A DNA stretch of 8,380 bases from JACZWL01 sp046756445. GTDB lineage: Bacteria > Pseudomonadota > Gammaproteobacteria > Steroidobacterales > Woeseiaceae. The notes under the pieces were generated by a model, which searched no databases, was not told where the DNA came from, and was given only the letters and a program-made list of their open reading frames with translations. The stretch spans positions 1-8,380 of the forward strand of contig JBHHWI010000121.1 in the NCBI GenBank assembly GCA_046756445.1, read 5' to 3'. The position numbers were made by a program, and so were the translations under genes. This document shows positions 1 to 6,013 of this stretch, piece by piece. How positions within the stretch are numbered: position 1 is the stretch's first letter; each line of letters opens with the position of its first letter.

Positions 1-5
1 ACGTT

Positions 6-206
6 ATGATTTGAATACGAATGATGAAATCCCGAATGGTGACAGCTTGTCGTTTCCACCGGCTGTCCGGTTTGTGGCCGGATCTCGTTGCGCCTGACTG
101 GCTCTTCCCTCGAGCCATAGCCCGCTATGGCTCTCGGTCCAGAGCGGTGTCAGCCGCAACGATCTCGCGCCCACAATCCCGGACTCTCGCGCAATATTCA
201 GGCTAG
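6..206. repeat. Foldback repeat, left copy (imperfect ~120-bp palindrome)
   Basis: This stretch has no convincing gene. Positions 57-206 match 3916-4065 in the same orientation without gaps, with 9 differences in 150 bases (94%). Similarity continues more loosely back to about position 6. Inside it lies an almost end-to-end imperfect palindrome. The paired arms are 65-70/179-184, 72-77/171-176, 81-82/165-166, 85-92/155-162, 94-98/149-153, 101-105/141-145 and 112-120/125-133, closed by a CCCG tetraloop at 121-124. The innermost stem GAGCCATAG/CTATGGCTC is perfect. The repeat ends 54 bases before the MaoC gene start. It could be a non-autonomous mobile element, a REP/BIME-like extragenic palindrome, or a terminator of a gene left of the window. 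I cannot assign it to a named repeat family. Confidence 0.85.
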
Positions 207-260
207 TCCGGCGATGGCCGAACGGGAGGACCGGGTGAAAAGCCATAGCGGAGTTGATGC

Positions 261-722
261 ATGAAGACGGTGGTACCGGCGGAACAGCTCGTGGAGTACG
301 TTGGAAAGGAACTGGGACATTCCGACTGGTTTACGATCGATCAGGACAGGATCGATCAGTTTGCGGACGTGACCCGAGATCACCAGTTCATTCACGTCGA
401 TCAGGACAGAGCAAGACAGGGACCCTTCGGTGACACCATCGCACACGGGTTCCTGACGCTGTCGATGCTGACTCACCTGACCGAATCCTGTGGCCTGCTT
501 CCCGAAAACACCGTCATCGGAATCAACTACGGTTTCGACAAGGTGAGATTTCTGAATCCGGTGCTGGTCAACAAGAGAGTACGGGCCAGAGTCAAACCGA
601 TGTCGGTAACCGAGAAGAACCCCGGTCAATGGCTGATGAAGTCCGAGATTACGGTAGAGATCGAGGGCGAGGATAAGCCGGCACTCGTCGCGGAATGGCT
701 GGCGCTGATGTTCGCGCAGTAA
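261..722 (+). CDS. MaoC-like (R)-specific enoyl hydratase/dehydratase family protein
   Basis: The 153-aa product has the single hot-dog domain length typical of MaoC/NodN-like hydratases. These hydrate or dehydrate acyl thioesters, usually (R)-3-hydroxyacyl-CoA/enoyl-CoA, in the cytoplasm. The hydratase-2 signature is visible at residues 34-65: FADVTRDHQFIHVD followed by GPFGDTIAHGFL. Asp40 and His45 (D-x4-H spacing) are in the expected catalytic positions, although the usual GDxNP(I/L)H appears here as RDHQFIH. The start is supported by GCGGAG at 248-253, 7 bases upstream. The gene stands alone between the left repeat and a convergent HPP gene 69 bases away, and I see no clear hairpin terminator in that gap. 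The family assignment is firm. The acyl substrate cannot be read from the sequence. Confidence 0.9.
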   Translation: MKTVVPAEQLVEYVGKELGHSDWFTIDQDRIDQFADVTRDHQFIHVDQDRARQGPFGDTIAHGFLTLSMLTHLTESCGLLPENTVIGINYGFDKVRFLNPVLVNKRVRARVKPMSVTEKNPGQWLMKSEITVEIEGEDKPALVAEWLALMFAQ

Positions 723-791
723 CCAGCCCGAATATTGCACCCGTTGGCGCGTGAGATTGGTTTGGCACGGAGCAGCACCCGGCCGGCGCCG

Positions 792-1313
792 TTACAGGAG
801 GTCCATCAGCAAGGGCAGCACCAGTCGTTTGATCATGCTCAACGCGACAATGCCGGTGATTACGACCGCCAGCGTCAACAGGTCCCACTCGTTAAGGACC
901 AGGCCGAGGGCCAGCGCGGCCGCGGGCGGGTGCTCCGTTTTGGTGATGACCATGACGAACATGGCCGACCCGGTCGCGAGCGCGCCGAATAGGACCATGA
1001 CAGCGTGAGCGATTATCGGGTCCGCAAGCTGGAACGAGGCGCTCAGGGTCTCCATCAGGGCACCTGCGACAATCCCGACCAGATATCCACCGATCATGCT
1101 TCGCGGCCCGGAGTGCAAAGATCTCGGAACGGCGAACGCGATGAAAGCGCTCGCGCCGAGCGCGGCGATCAGGACGGTCTGGGTGAGCGCATCGAGGATC
1201 AGCAGCAGGAGCAGCACGACCATGCCGGCCAGGCCGCACTGGAGAATGTACCGGCTGACATTCCCCTTACGCAGCCGGTCTTGCAGTCCCAGTCGTTCGA
1301 TGAGCCGGCTCAT
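792..1313 (-). CDS. HPP family integral membrane protein
   Basis: This 173-aa protein is dominated by hydrophobic segments at about residues 22-40, 46-64, 73-95, 98-124 and 146-170. The defining His-Pro-Pro motif is at residues 128-130, in the context KTEHPPAAALALG, with the family's ALGASAF segment (51-57) and a Pro-Arg-Ser turn (63-65) upstream. HPP proteins are small inner-membrane proteins. Some plant and cyanobacterial relatives are implicated in nitrite transport, but most bacterial members have no known function. No CBS or other cytoplasmic domain is fused at the C-terminus. It reads away from the divergent region shared with the ATP-grasp gene and is convergent with the MaoC gene. The ATG at 1313 gives a basic N-terminus (RLIERLGLQDRLRKG) before the first helix, consistent with a cytoplasmic N-terminus. 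No strong ribosome binding site is visible. Confidence 0.88.
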   Translation of the reverse strand: MSRLIERLGLQDRLRKGNVSRYILQCGLAGMVVLLLLLILDALTQTVLIAALGASAFIAFAVPRSLHSGPRSMIGGYLVGIVAGALMETLSASFQLADPIIAHAVMVLFGALATGSAMFVMVITKTEHPPAAALALGLVLNEWDLLTLAVVITGIVALSMIKRLVLPLLMDLL

Positions 1314-1533
1314 TCAGGCACGATAAGTACTACCGGGCGTTTGATCAATGCGAGGTGCGCCGCTACACGCCGGTCCGGCGTCGCGTTTGTCATGACAGGA
1401 GCATGACACCGGCACGAACGGCACGGTGTCGCACCGCAAGTCGGCCGGCCGATCGACAGAACAACGCGTTATATATATAGATTGAATTGGTCTTGGCCGG
1501 GCATTGCCGCCGAATTGTGGGCACCAGTAGCAT
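1314..1533. promoter_or_regulatory. Divergent intergenic region (HPP / ATP-grasp)
   Basis: This 220-base gap separates two divergently read genes and should hold both promoters. It contains a perfect 10-bp palindrome TGTCATGACA (1388-1397), an inverted repeat GACACCG (1405-1411) / CGGTGTC (1424-1430) with a 12-base spacer, and an unusually AT-rich patch at 1469-1488 in otherwise GC-rich DNA. The inverted repeats are plausible operator sites. No regulator gene is present in the window to link to them. Confidence 0.5.
1453..1481 (+). promoter_or_regulatory. Candidate sigma70 promoter for the ATP-grasp gene
   Basis: TCGACA (1453-1458) matches 5 of 6 bases of the -35 consensus. It is followed after 17 bases by TATAGA (1476-1481) in the AT-rich patch. 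Transcription would begin near 1488, leaving a leader of about 45 bases before the start at 1534. This is a visual match only. Confidence 0.4.
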
Positions 1534-2490
1534 GTGCCGATGCCGAAGATCTACGTCATTCACGAAAACGATGAGTGGACCAGGCCACTGAATGCAGAGC
1601 TTCGAAATCTGGGCCTTCCGTTCGAGGAATGGCATCTGGATCGTGGCCAACTGGATCTGTCGGCGCCTCCGCCGCCCGGCGTTTTTTACAATCGCATCAG
1701 CGCATCGTCGCACACGCGAGGCCATCGTTACGCCGCCGAGTACACCGCGGCCGTGCTGTCATGGCTGGAGAGTCATGGTAGGCGAGTCGTCAACGCCAGT
1801 CGCGCGTTGCAACTCGAGATGAGCAAAGTCGCGCAGTACGCGGCGCTCGATGCGCACGCCATCCGGACACCGAGAACGGTTGCGGCCGTCGGCCGGGAGG
1901 AAATTCGATCGGCGGCGCGTGGCTTCGACGGGCCGTTCATCACCAAACACAATCGGGGCGGCAAGGGTCTTGGTGTCAGGTTATTCCAAAGTATCGATGC
2001 GCTGCGCGAGTATGTGGACAGTCCCGGGTTCGAGTCTCCGATAGACGGCATCATGCTCTTGCAGCAGTACATAGAGGCTCCGCAGCCATACATCACACGC
2101 TGTGAGTTCATTGGCGGCGAGTTTCTCTATGCCGTGCGCGCCGATACCTCCGGCGGTTTCCTGCTCTGCCCGGCGGATGAGTGCAAACCGGAACAGGTGT
2201 ATTCGCCGACGGCATCCAGGTTCCGGATCGTCAAGGGCTTCGACCATCCCATTCTGGCACGGTATCGCGCATTCCTGGATAGCAACGATATTCACGTCGC
2301 GGGCATTGAATTTATCCTCGACAAAGACCGTAACCTTTATACCTACGACGTCAATACCAATACCAACTACAATGCATTCGCGGAAGCCGAGGCCGGCATA
2401 TCCGGCATGCACCGGATCGCCGAGTATCTGGGCGATCAACTGGCGGAGCTCGGCGGGCATGACTGTGGGCAGAAAGTCGCCGCAGGTTAA
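1534..2490 (+). CDS. ATP-grasp domain protein (RimK-like ligase)
   Basis: The 318-aa product looks like a RimK-type ATP-grasp enzyme, which joins a carboxylate (via acyl phosphate) to an amine or other nucleophile using ATP. Residues 4-90 form a pre-ATP-grasp domain. Lys138 and a glycine-rich loop (RGGKGLG, 141-147) lie in the nucleotide-binding region. Glu259 in GIEF, Asp272 and Asn274 in YDVNTNTN are placed as the Mg-ATP ligands. The YDVN form replaces the common EVN motif. The frame opens with GTG at 1534, with an in-frame ATG at 1540; MPKIYVIHEND from the latter is an equally plausible start because neither has a good ribosome binding site. The gene lies 104 bases upstream of the hydratase operon on the same strand. 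The substrate is unknown, and peptide or amino-acid ligation is family-level inference. Confidence 0.82.
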   Translation: MPMPKIYVIHENDEWTRPLNAELRNLGLPFEEWHLDRGQLDLSAPPPPGVFYNRISASSHTRGHRYAAEYTAAVLSWLESHGRRVVNASRALQLEMSKVAQYAALDAHAIRTPRTVAAVGREEIRSAARGFDGPFITKHNRGGKGLGVRLFQSIDALREYVDSPGFESPIDGIMLLQQYIEAPQPYITRCEFIGGEFLYAVRADTSGGFLLCPADECKPEQVYSPTASRFRIVKGFDHPILARYRAFLDSNDIHVAGIEFILDKDRNLYTYDVNTNTNYNAFAEAEAGISGMHRIAEYLGDQLAELGGHDCGQKVAAG

Positions 2491-2594
2491 TGCAACTGCG
2501 TCAGGAATTTGCTGCGCCCACGGATCATAAAAGGGATAATCCACTTCCTGGAAAACCAGAATAAGCGTATTCCTCGAATTAGGGGTTGTAGCGA

Positions 2595-2921
2595 ATGACC
2601 GATCCCTGGGGCCCCCACGATATCGGCGGCCAGGCGGCCGGGCCGGTCGACATGACCGAGCACGACATCGCTCACTGGGAGTGGCAGGTCGATGCCATGG
2701 TGCGCCTTGCGCACGACAAGGGCCTGATCAGCGACTTCGCGGAGTTGCGCGACGGCATCGAGCGACTCTCGCCGGATGACTACGATCGGCTGAGCTACTA
2801 CGAGCGCTGGTCAAAATCACTCGCCTACACGCTTCTGTCCAGGGGAGCTGTCACGCAGACGGCGCTCGATGAAAAAGTGGCCGAGATCCGCGCACGTCAG
2901 GAAGCACAGGGCCTCAGATGA
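2595..2921 (+). CDS. Nitrile hydratase/thiocyanate hydrolase beta-type subunit (NHase beta N-terminal domain)
   Basis: This 108-aa protein corresponds to the N-terminal half of the nitrile hydratase beta subunit, which is a free-standing protein (beta subunit, ScnB) in thiocyanate hydrolase. Family marks are HDIGG (8-12), GPVD (16-19), WEWQVDAM (28-35), IERL (55-58) and SYYERW (67-72). Arg52 lies where nitrile hydratase beta chains carry the arginine that contacts the oxidised active-site cysteines, by motif context rather than alignment. It differs from the related activator proteins (P14K/P15K type) in having both HDIGG and YYERW. It is shorter than the roughly 157-aa Thiobacillus ScnB as I recall it. 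AGGGG at 2581-2585 supports the start. Its stop overlaps the next gene's start in ATGA. Confidence 0.85.
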   Translation: MTDPWGPHDIGGQAAGPVDMTEHDIAHWEWQVDAMVRLAHDKGLISDFAELRDGIERLSPDDYDRLSYYERWSKSLAYTLLSRGAVTQTALDEKVAEIRARQEAQGLR

Positions 2922-3205
2922 GTGAGTCGCGATTCTCGATCGGGCAGCGCGTGCGCATCGCAGACCGCACGCCACCGGTACATCACCGTGTACCGTCCTA
3001 TGCCAAGGGGAAGGTCGGGATGGTCGAACGCGTCTGCGGCATGCATCCCGAGCCAGAGCGGTGCATCCGTGGCGACGGCAAACCCTTCCGGCGCATTTAT
3101 CGCATACGCATTCCGCAGACCGATCTGTGGGCGCCATACGAGGGCCCCGATGGCGATGAGCTCGAGATCGAGATATTCGAGCACTGGCTGGAGCCTGCGG
3201 AATGA
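2918..3205 (+). CDS. Nitrile hydratase/thiocyanate hydrolase alpha-type subunit (NHase beta C-terminal domain)
   Basis: This 95-aa protein matches the C-terminal SH3-like domain of the nitrile hydratase beta subunit, equivalent to ScnA of thiocyanate hydrolase. It starts FSIGQRVRI (6-14). The hallmark HHRVPSYAKGKVG (22-34) follows, in which Arg24 should correspond to the second conserved beta arginine near the metal site. It ends with LWAPY (70-74) and EIFEHWLEP near the C-terminus. The domain order across this and the preceding gene is that of one nitrile hydratase beta chain cut in two. It overlaps both neighbours by ATGA (2918-2921 and 3202-3205), which points to translational coupling and roughly equal subunit production. 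The segment between the RVP motif and LWAPY (GMHPEPERCIRGDG) is rich in Pro and charged residues and may be a lineage-specific loop. Confidence 0.85.
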   Translation: MSESRFSIGQRVRIADRTPPVHHRVPSYAKGKVGMVERVCGMHPEPERCIRGDGKPFRRIYRIRIPQTDLWAPYEGPDGDELEIEIFEHWLEPAE

Positions 3206-3861
3206 GCGAGCATCACGATCACGGGCGGACCTTCCAGCCGGATCATCCCGAGCCGACCAGCGACGCAGCGCTCGTTGGCCTGGCCTTGCGCGAGCTCCTG
3301 ATCGAGAGCGGGCATTACACGCTCGAGGAAGAGCAGGCGGTAATCGCCAGGATGCAGGGCGCAAGTCCCGAGAACGGCGGCAGAATCGTTGCGCGTGCCT
3401 GGACAGATCCGGACTACAAGGCGCGGCTTCTCGAGGACGGCGCAGGGGCCATCAGGGAGCTCGGCTTCGAACTCGAACCCTACGAGTTCACGGTCATGGA
3501 GAATACGGACAAGGTGCACAACGTCATCGTCTGCACGCTTTGTTCCTGTTACCCGCGGGCGCTGTTGGGCATGTCGCCCGCCTGGTACAAGTCGAAGAAC
3601 TATAGGGCGCGTGTGGTGCGTGAGCCGCGGGCCGTTCTGTCGGAGTTCGGCGTGGATCTGCCGGACGATGTGGACGTCCGGGTACACGACTCCACCGCCG
3701 AGCTTCGCTACATGGTCCTGCCGCAACGCCCGGCCGGCACGGAGGAATGGCCGGAGGGGGACCTTGCCGCGCTTGTCACGCGCGATTCACTGATCGGCAC
3801 GCAAAGAGACCTGAGCGCTGGCCTGAAAATTGCGCGAGACCGCCCGAGATTGCCGACATAG
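3202..3861 (+). CDS. Cobalt-type nitrile hydratase alpha / thiocyanate hydrolase gamma subunit
   Basis: This 219-aa metal-binding subunit carries the active-site claw CTLCSC at residues 111-116 (bases 3532-3549). Threonine after the first cysteine is the cobalt-type signature; iron enzymes have CSLCSC. In the family, the second and third cysteines (Cys114, Cys116) are oxidised to sulfinic and sulfenic acids. Other conserved blocks are ARAWTDPDYKARLL (64-77), ENTDKVHN (100-107), PAWYKS (126-131), RVVREPRAVLSEFG (137-150), DSTAELRYMVLP (163-174) and RPAGTE (176-181). Residues 202-219 are a polar tail beyond the usual end. The His-rich start (SEHHDHG) is common in this family. GGAG at 3190-3193 is 8 bases upstream of the start. 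Gene order beta-alpha-gamma matches thiocyanate hydrolase scnBAC, but three-subunit nitrile hydratases (toyocamycin type) also exist, so the substrate (thiocyanate or an organic nitrile) is undecided. Confidence 0.92.
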   Translation: MSEHHDHGRTFQPDHPEPTSDAALVGLALRELLIESGHYTLEEEQAVIARMQGASPENGGRIVARAWTDPDYKARLLEDGAGAIRELGFELEPYEFTVMENTDKVHNVIVCTLCSCYPRALLGMSPAWYKSKNYRARVVREPRAVLSEFGVDLPDDVDVRVHDSTAELRYMVLPQRPAGTEEWPEGDLAALVTRDSLIGTQRDLSAGLKIARDRPRLPT

Positions 3862-3863
3862 TC

Positions 3864-4065
3864 ATGATTTTGATATGAATGGCGATGCTTGTTGATGGTG
3901 ACACTTTGTAAGAATCACCGGCTGTCCGGTCTGTGGCCGGATCTCGTTACGCCTGACTGGCTCTTCCTTCGAGCCATAGCCCGCTATGGCTCTCAGTCCA
4001 GAGCGGCGTCAGCCGCGACGATCTCTCGCCCACAATCCCGGACTCTCGTGCAATTTTCAGGCTAG
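3864..4065. repeat. Foldback repeat, right copy
   Basis: This is the second copy of the repeat at 6-206, in the same orientation and exactly 3859 bases away across the aligned core (3916-4065). It holds the identical central hairpin GAGCCATAG (3971-3979), CCCG loop and CTATGGCTC (3984-3992). The copy fills almost the whole gap between two convergent genes. The hydratase gamma gene stops at 3861, and the minus-strand 231-aa gene takes its TAG stop (4064-4062) from the last bases of the repeat. One of the nine core differences is paired: C109-G136 on the left is T-A here (3968-3995). A second change leaves a G-T pair, and two break pairs. Confidence 0.85.
3924..4043. terminator. Possible bidirectional terminator / 3'-end hairpin
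   Basis: This is the palindromic part of the right repeat, lying between two convergent transcription units (hydratase operon from the left, dipeptidase operon from the right). RNA from either strand could fold into the same long imperfect hairpin. There is no T-run after the stem on either side, so classical intrinsic termination is doubtful. Protection of mRNA 3' ends, as for REP elements, is equally possible. Confidence 0.35.
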
Positions 4066-4757
4066 ATAGGCCGATACAGGAAAGCGCAGGGCACCCAGCC
4101 GTCGTCGACCGGCATATCGACCGCGTGTGTGCGGTTCAGGCGCAGCAACTCCGGCAACAGATGCGTATGCGGCCCCTCGGGCGTCTTGCCGTCGGTGTCT
4201 TCACCACCGATAGACTGATAGACCTCGATTCTGCCGAGCCGGGTGATCACGACGCGGTGCGGCTGGGCTTCGAGCAGGCGGGGCAATACCGGTGAATCTT
4301 TCTCGAATACACTCGCCCCGCAATGCGCACGGCAGAAGTCGGCAAGCGCCGTGTCGGCGGTCCGCACGCAGAAGTCGAGCTGGAAACATCCGGAACCGAG
4401 CGCCGAGACGCCCAGGTCGAAAAGCACGGCGTCCCGGTCCTGCTCTCTCAATGCAAGCTCGTCAACGCCGCATTCCGTCAGCACGGACGCGCAGGACATC
4501 CGTGCTCCCTCTGCCGACAGGCAAAATGCGGTGTGTTGTTGGCCGTTCTTGGCAATCGTAAACGCGCGAACGTCGTCGCGCGGCTCGAGCGAAATACCGC
4601 CTCGCGGGGTTACGCAGACGAGGTCGTTCGACCCGGCGGAATCCACTGCTTCGCCCGGCGCCTGAAAGAACTCTGCGACAGCACCGTACGTTCCCATGCT
4701 CCACGAGCTTTCGGCGTTGCCGAGATGCTCGGCCAGCAGCTTGTTGAGTTCGGTCAC
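4062..4757 (-). CDS. Conserved-looking protein of unknown function, coupled to M19 dipeptidase
   Basis: I do not recognise this 231-aa protein with confidence. It has no signal peptide or membrane segment and looks cytoplasmic. It contains nine cysteines (48, 79, 89, 96, 124, 130, 142, 146, 224). The C-terminal third holds a PHTHLLPELL segment (196-205), then a His at 211 and a Pro- and Trp-containing end (DDGWVPCAFLYRP). The C142-x3-C146 spacing and the His cluster might bind a metal, but this is speculation. The GTG start at 4757 overlaps the dipeptidase stop as GTGA (4757-4754), so the two are probably translationally coupled. The stop codon lies in the final bases of the right repeat. That suggests the gene end was reshaped by, or has co-evolved with, the repeat. 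Confidence 0.75.
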   Translation of the reverse strand: MTELNKLLAEHLGNAESSWSMGTYGAVAEFFQAPGEAVDSAGSNDLVCVTPRGGISLEPRDDVRAFTIAKNGQQHTAFCLSAEGARMSCASVLTECGVDELALREQDRDAVLFDLGVSALGSGCFQLDFCVRTADTALADFCRAHCGASVFEKDSPVLPRLLEAQPHRVVITRLGRIEVYQSIGGEDTDGKTPEGPHTHLLPELLRLNRTHAVDMPVDDGWVPCAFLYRPI

Positions 4758-6010
4758 GGCTTGCCGTCGAGATCCTCGATCGAACCGAGCGACGGTGGCT
4801 GCGAGCGCCGCCTGCGTTCGGAGACCTGCTCGACCTCGGCGAGAACGCGAAGCAGGTTTTCCCGGGCGAGCTTGCGCAGATCTTCGTCGCGCCAGCCGCG
4901 GCGAATGAGCTCGGCGAAAAGATGCGGGTATCTGGATACGTCTTCGAGTCCAACTATGAGTTCGGCTTCGTCTTCCGTGCCGTAGAAGTCGGCGCCGATG
5001 CCGACATGATCGGCGCCGGCAACTCTGGCGATGTAATCGATATGGTCTGCAACGTCAGTCAGTGTCGCCCGTGGTGGCGTCCCGTGCTGGGCTCGATATT
5101 GTCTCGTTATCTCCTGCCACTCGGCATCGGATGTGGCTTCTTTGAGCAACGGAAAAAGATCGTCCTCCCAGATTCGCCTGGGTTCCGACACGAAGGCCGG
5201 AATGAATGCAACCATTACCACGCCTCCGTTTTCCGGTATTCGTTCGAGAATAGGGTCCGGCACGTTCCGGACATGATTGGCCAATGCGCGCGCCGAGGAG
5301 TGCGAGAAGATGACCGGTGCCGCGGTGACCCCCAACACGTCACTCATCGCGGCTTCGGAGACATGCGATACGTCGACGATCATCCCGAGGCGGTTCATCT
5401 CGCGCACGACCTCTTCGCCGAACGCCGAAATGCCGTCGTGGCGCGCGTCGCCGGTCGCCGAGTCGGCCCAGTCGATGGTGTGGAAATGCGTCAGCGTCAT
5501 GTAGCGGACGCCGAGATCGTAGTAGGCGCGCAATGCGCCGAGCGAATTGCCCATCGAATGACCGCCCTCGAGGCCGAGCAGGGATGCGATCCTCCCCCTG
5601 CGCTGCTCCCGCTGAATGTCGGCGGTACTTACAGCCAGGCCGAAGTCGTCCGGGTAGGCGGCGATCATGCGGCGCACAAGATCGATCTGCTCGAGTTGCT
5701 GGCGCATCGCATCCCCGGGTGACAACGCGCTGGGCACCCAGACCGACCAGAACTGAGCGCCGACCATGCCTGCACGCAGCCGGGGGATATCCGTGTCGTG
5801 TTCCCTCCTGACCGAAAGGTCGTACTGCCGGATGTCGCCATTGGCTTTTTCGCGGATGACCCACGGCAGGTCGTTGTGCCCGTCGACAATGGGCGAAGCG
5901 CGCAGAACCGACATTGCGTGCTCGAGCGCCCTGTCAGGCTCCTGGGCGTGTCCCGGTATGAGCACGCACGGCGCAATACCGACGACGATGGCAAGAAAGA
6001 GCGGCCTCAT
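4754..6010 (-). CDS. Secreted M19 family zinc dipeptidase (renal/membrane dipeptidase family)
   Basis: This 418-aa protein has an N-terminal signal peptide (hydrophobic residues 3-19, likely signal peptidase I cleavage after GHA at 20-22). The mature enzyme should therefore act in the periplasm or outside. The M19 amidohydrolase metal site is complete by motif: His45 and Asp47 in DGHNDLPW, bridging Glu148 in LLGLEGGHS, His216 in DVSHVSE and His237 in FSHSSARAL. GIGADFYG (337-344) is the family's GIGSDFDG region with Asp341 as the catalytic acid position. Relatives cleave a range of dipeptides, including D-amino-acid-containing ones, and some hydrolyse beta-lactams. Residues 398-418 form a charged tail beyond the core. 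The gene begins 3 bases after the upstream membrane-protein gene, and its stop overlaps the next start, so it is the middle gene of an operon. Confidence 0.93.
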   Translation of the reverse strand: MRPLFLAIVVGIAPCVLIPGHAQEPDRALEHAMSVLRASPIVDGHNDLPWVIREKANGDIRQYDLSVRREHDTDIPRLRAGMVGAQFWSVWVPSALSPGDAMRQQLEQIDLVRRMIAAYPDDFGLAVSTADIQREQRRGRIASLLGLEGGHSMGNSLGALRAYYDLGVRYMTLTHFHTIDWADSATGDARHDGISAFGEEVVREMNRLGMIVDVSHVSEAAMSDVLGVTAAPVIFSHSSARALANHVRNVPDPILERIPENGGVVMVAFIPAFVSEPRRIWEDDLFPLLKEATSDAEWQEITRQYRAQHGTPPRATLTDVADHIDYIARVAGADHVGIGADFYGTEDEAELIVGLEDVSRYPHLFAELIRRGWRDEDLRKLARENLLRVLAEVEQVSERRRRSQPPSLGSIEDLDGKP

Positions 6011-6013
6011 CGA

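Noticed and set aside
6..206. CRISPR array or tRNA-like structure in the repeat region
   Set aside because: There is no regularly spaced short repeat series, no cloverleaf and no CCA end. The structure is one long imperfect palindrome.
198..740. 180-aa open frame on the minus strand opposite the MaoC gene
   Set aside because: The plus-strand frame has the hydratase motif and a good ribosome binding site. The antisense product shows no domain features.
2509..2540. Possible promoter (TTGCTG ... GATAAT) before the hydratase operon
   Set aside because: The spacing is 20 bases, too long for a sigma70 promoter, and no better pair was found. The operon may be read from the ATP-grasp promoter.
3202..3225. 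N-terminal His-rich stretch as a separate metal-binding tag
   Set aside because: Short His-rich starts are common in this subunit family. Alone it does not support a distinct function.
2922..3605. 227-aa plus-strand frame across the hydratase genes
   Set aside because: It is out of frame with the two recognisable hydratase subunits it overlaps and is strongly Arg/Ala/Gly biased without motifs.
4323..4985. 220-aa plus-strand open frame
   Set aside because: It is antisense to the 231-aa unknown gene and the dipeptidase C-terminus. The Ser/Arg-rich composition is typical of a shadow frame, and the minus-strand pair has GTGA coupling.
4922..5722. 266-aa plus-strand open frame
   Set aside because: It is antisense to the M19 dipeptidase, whose complete zinc-ligand set confirms the minus strand.
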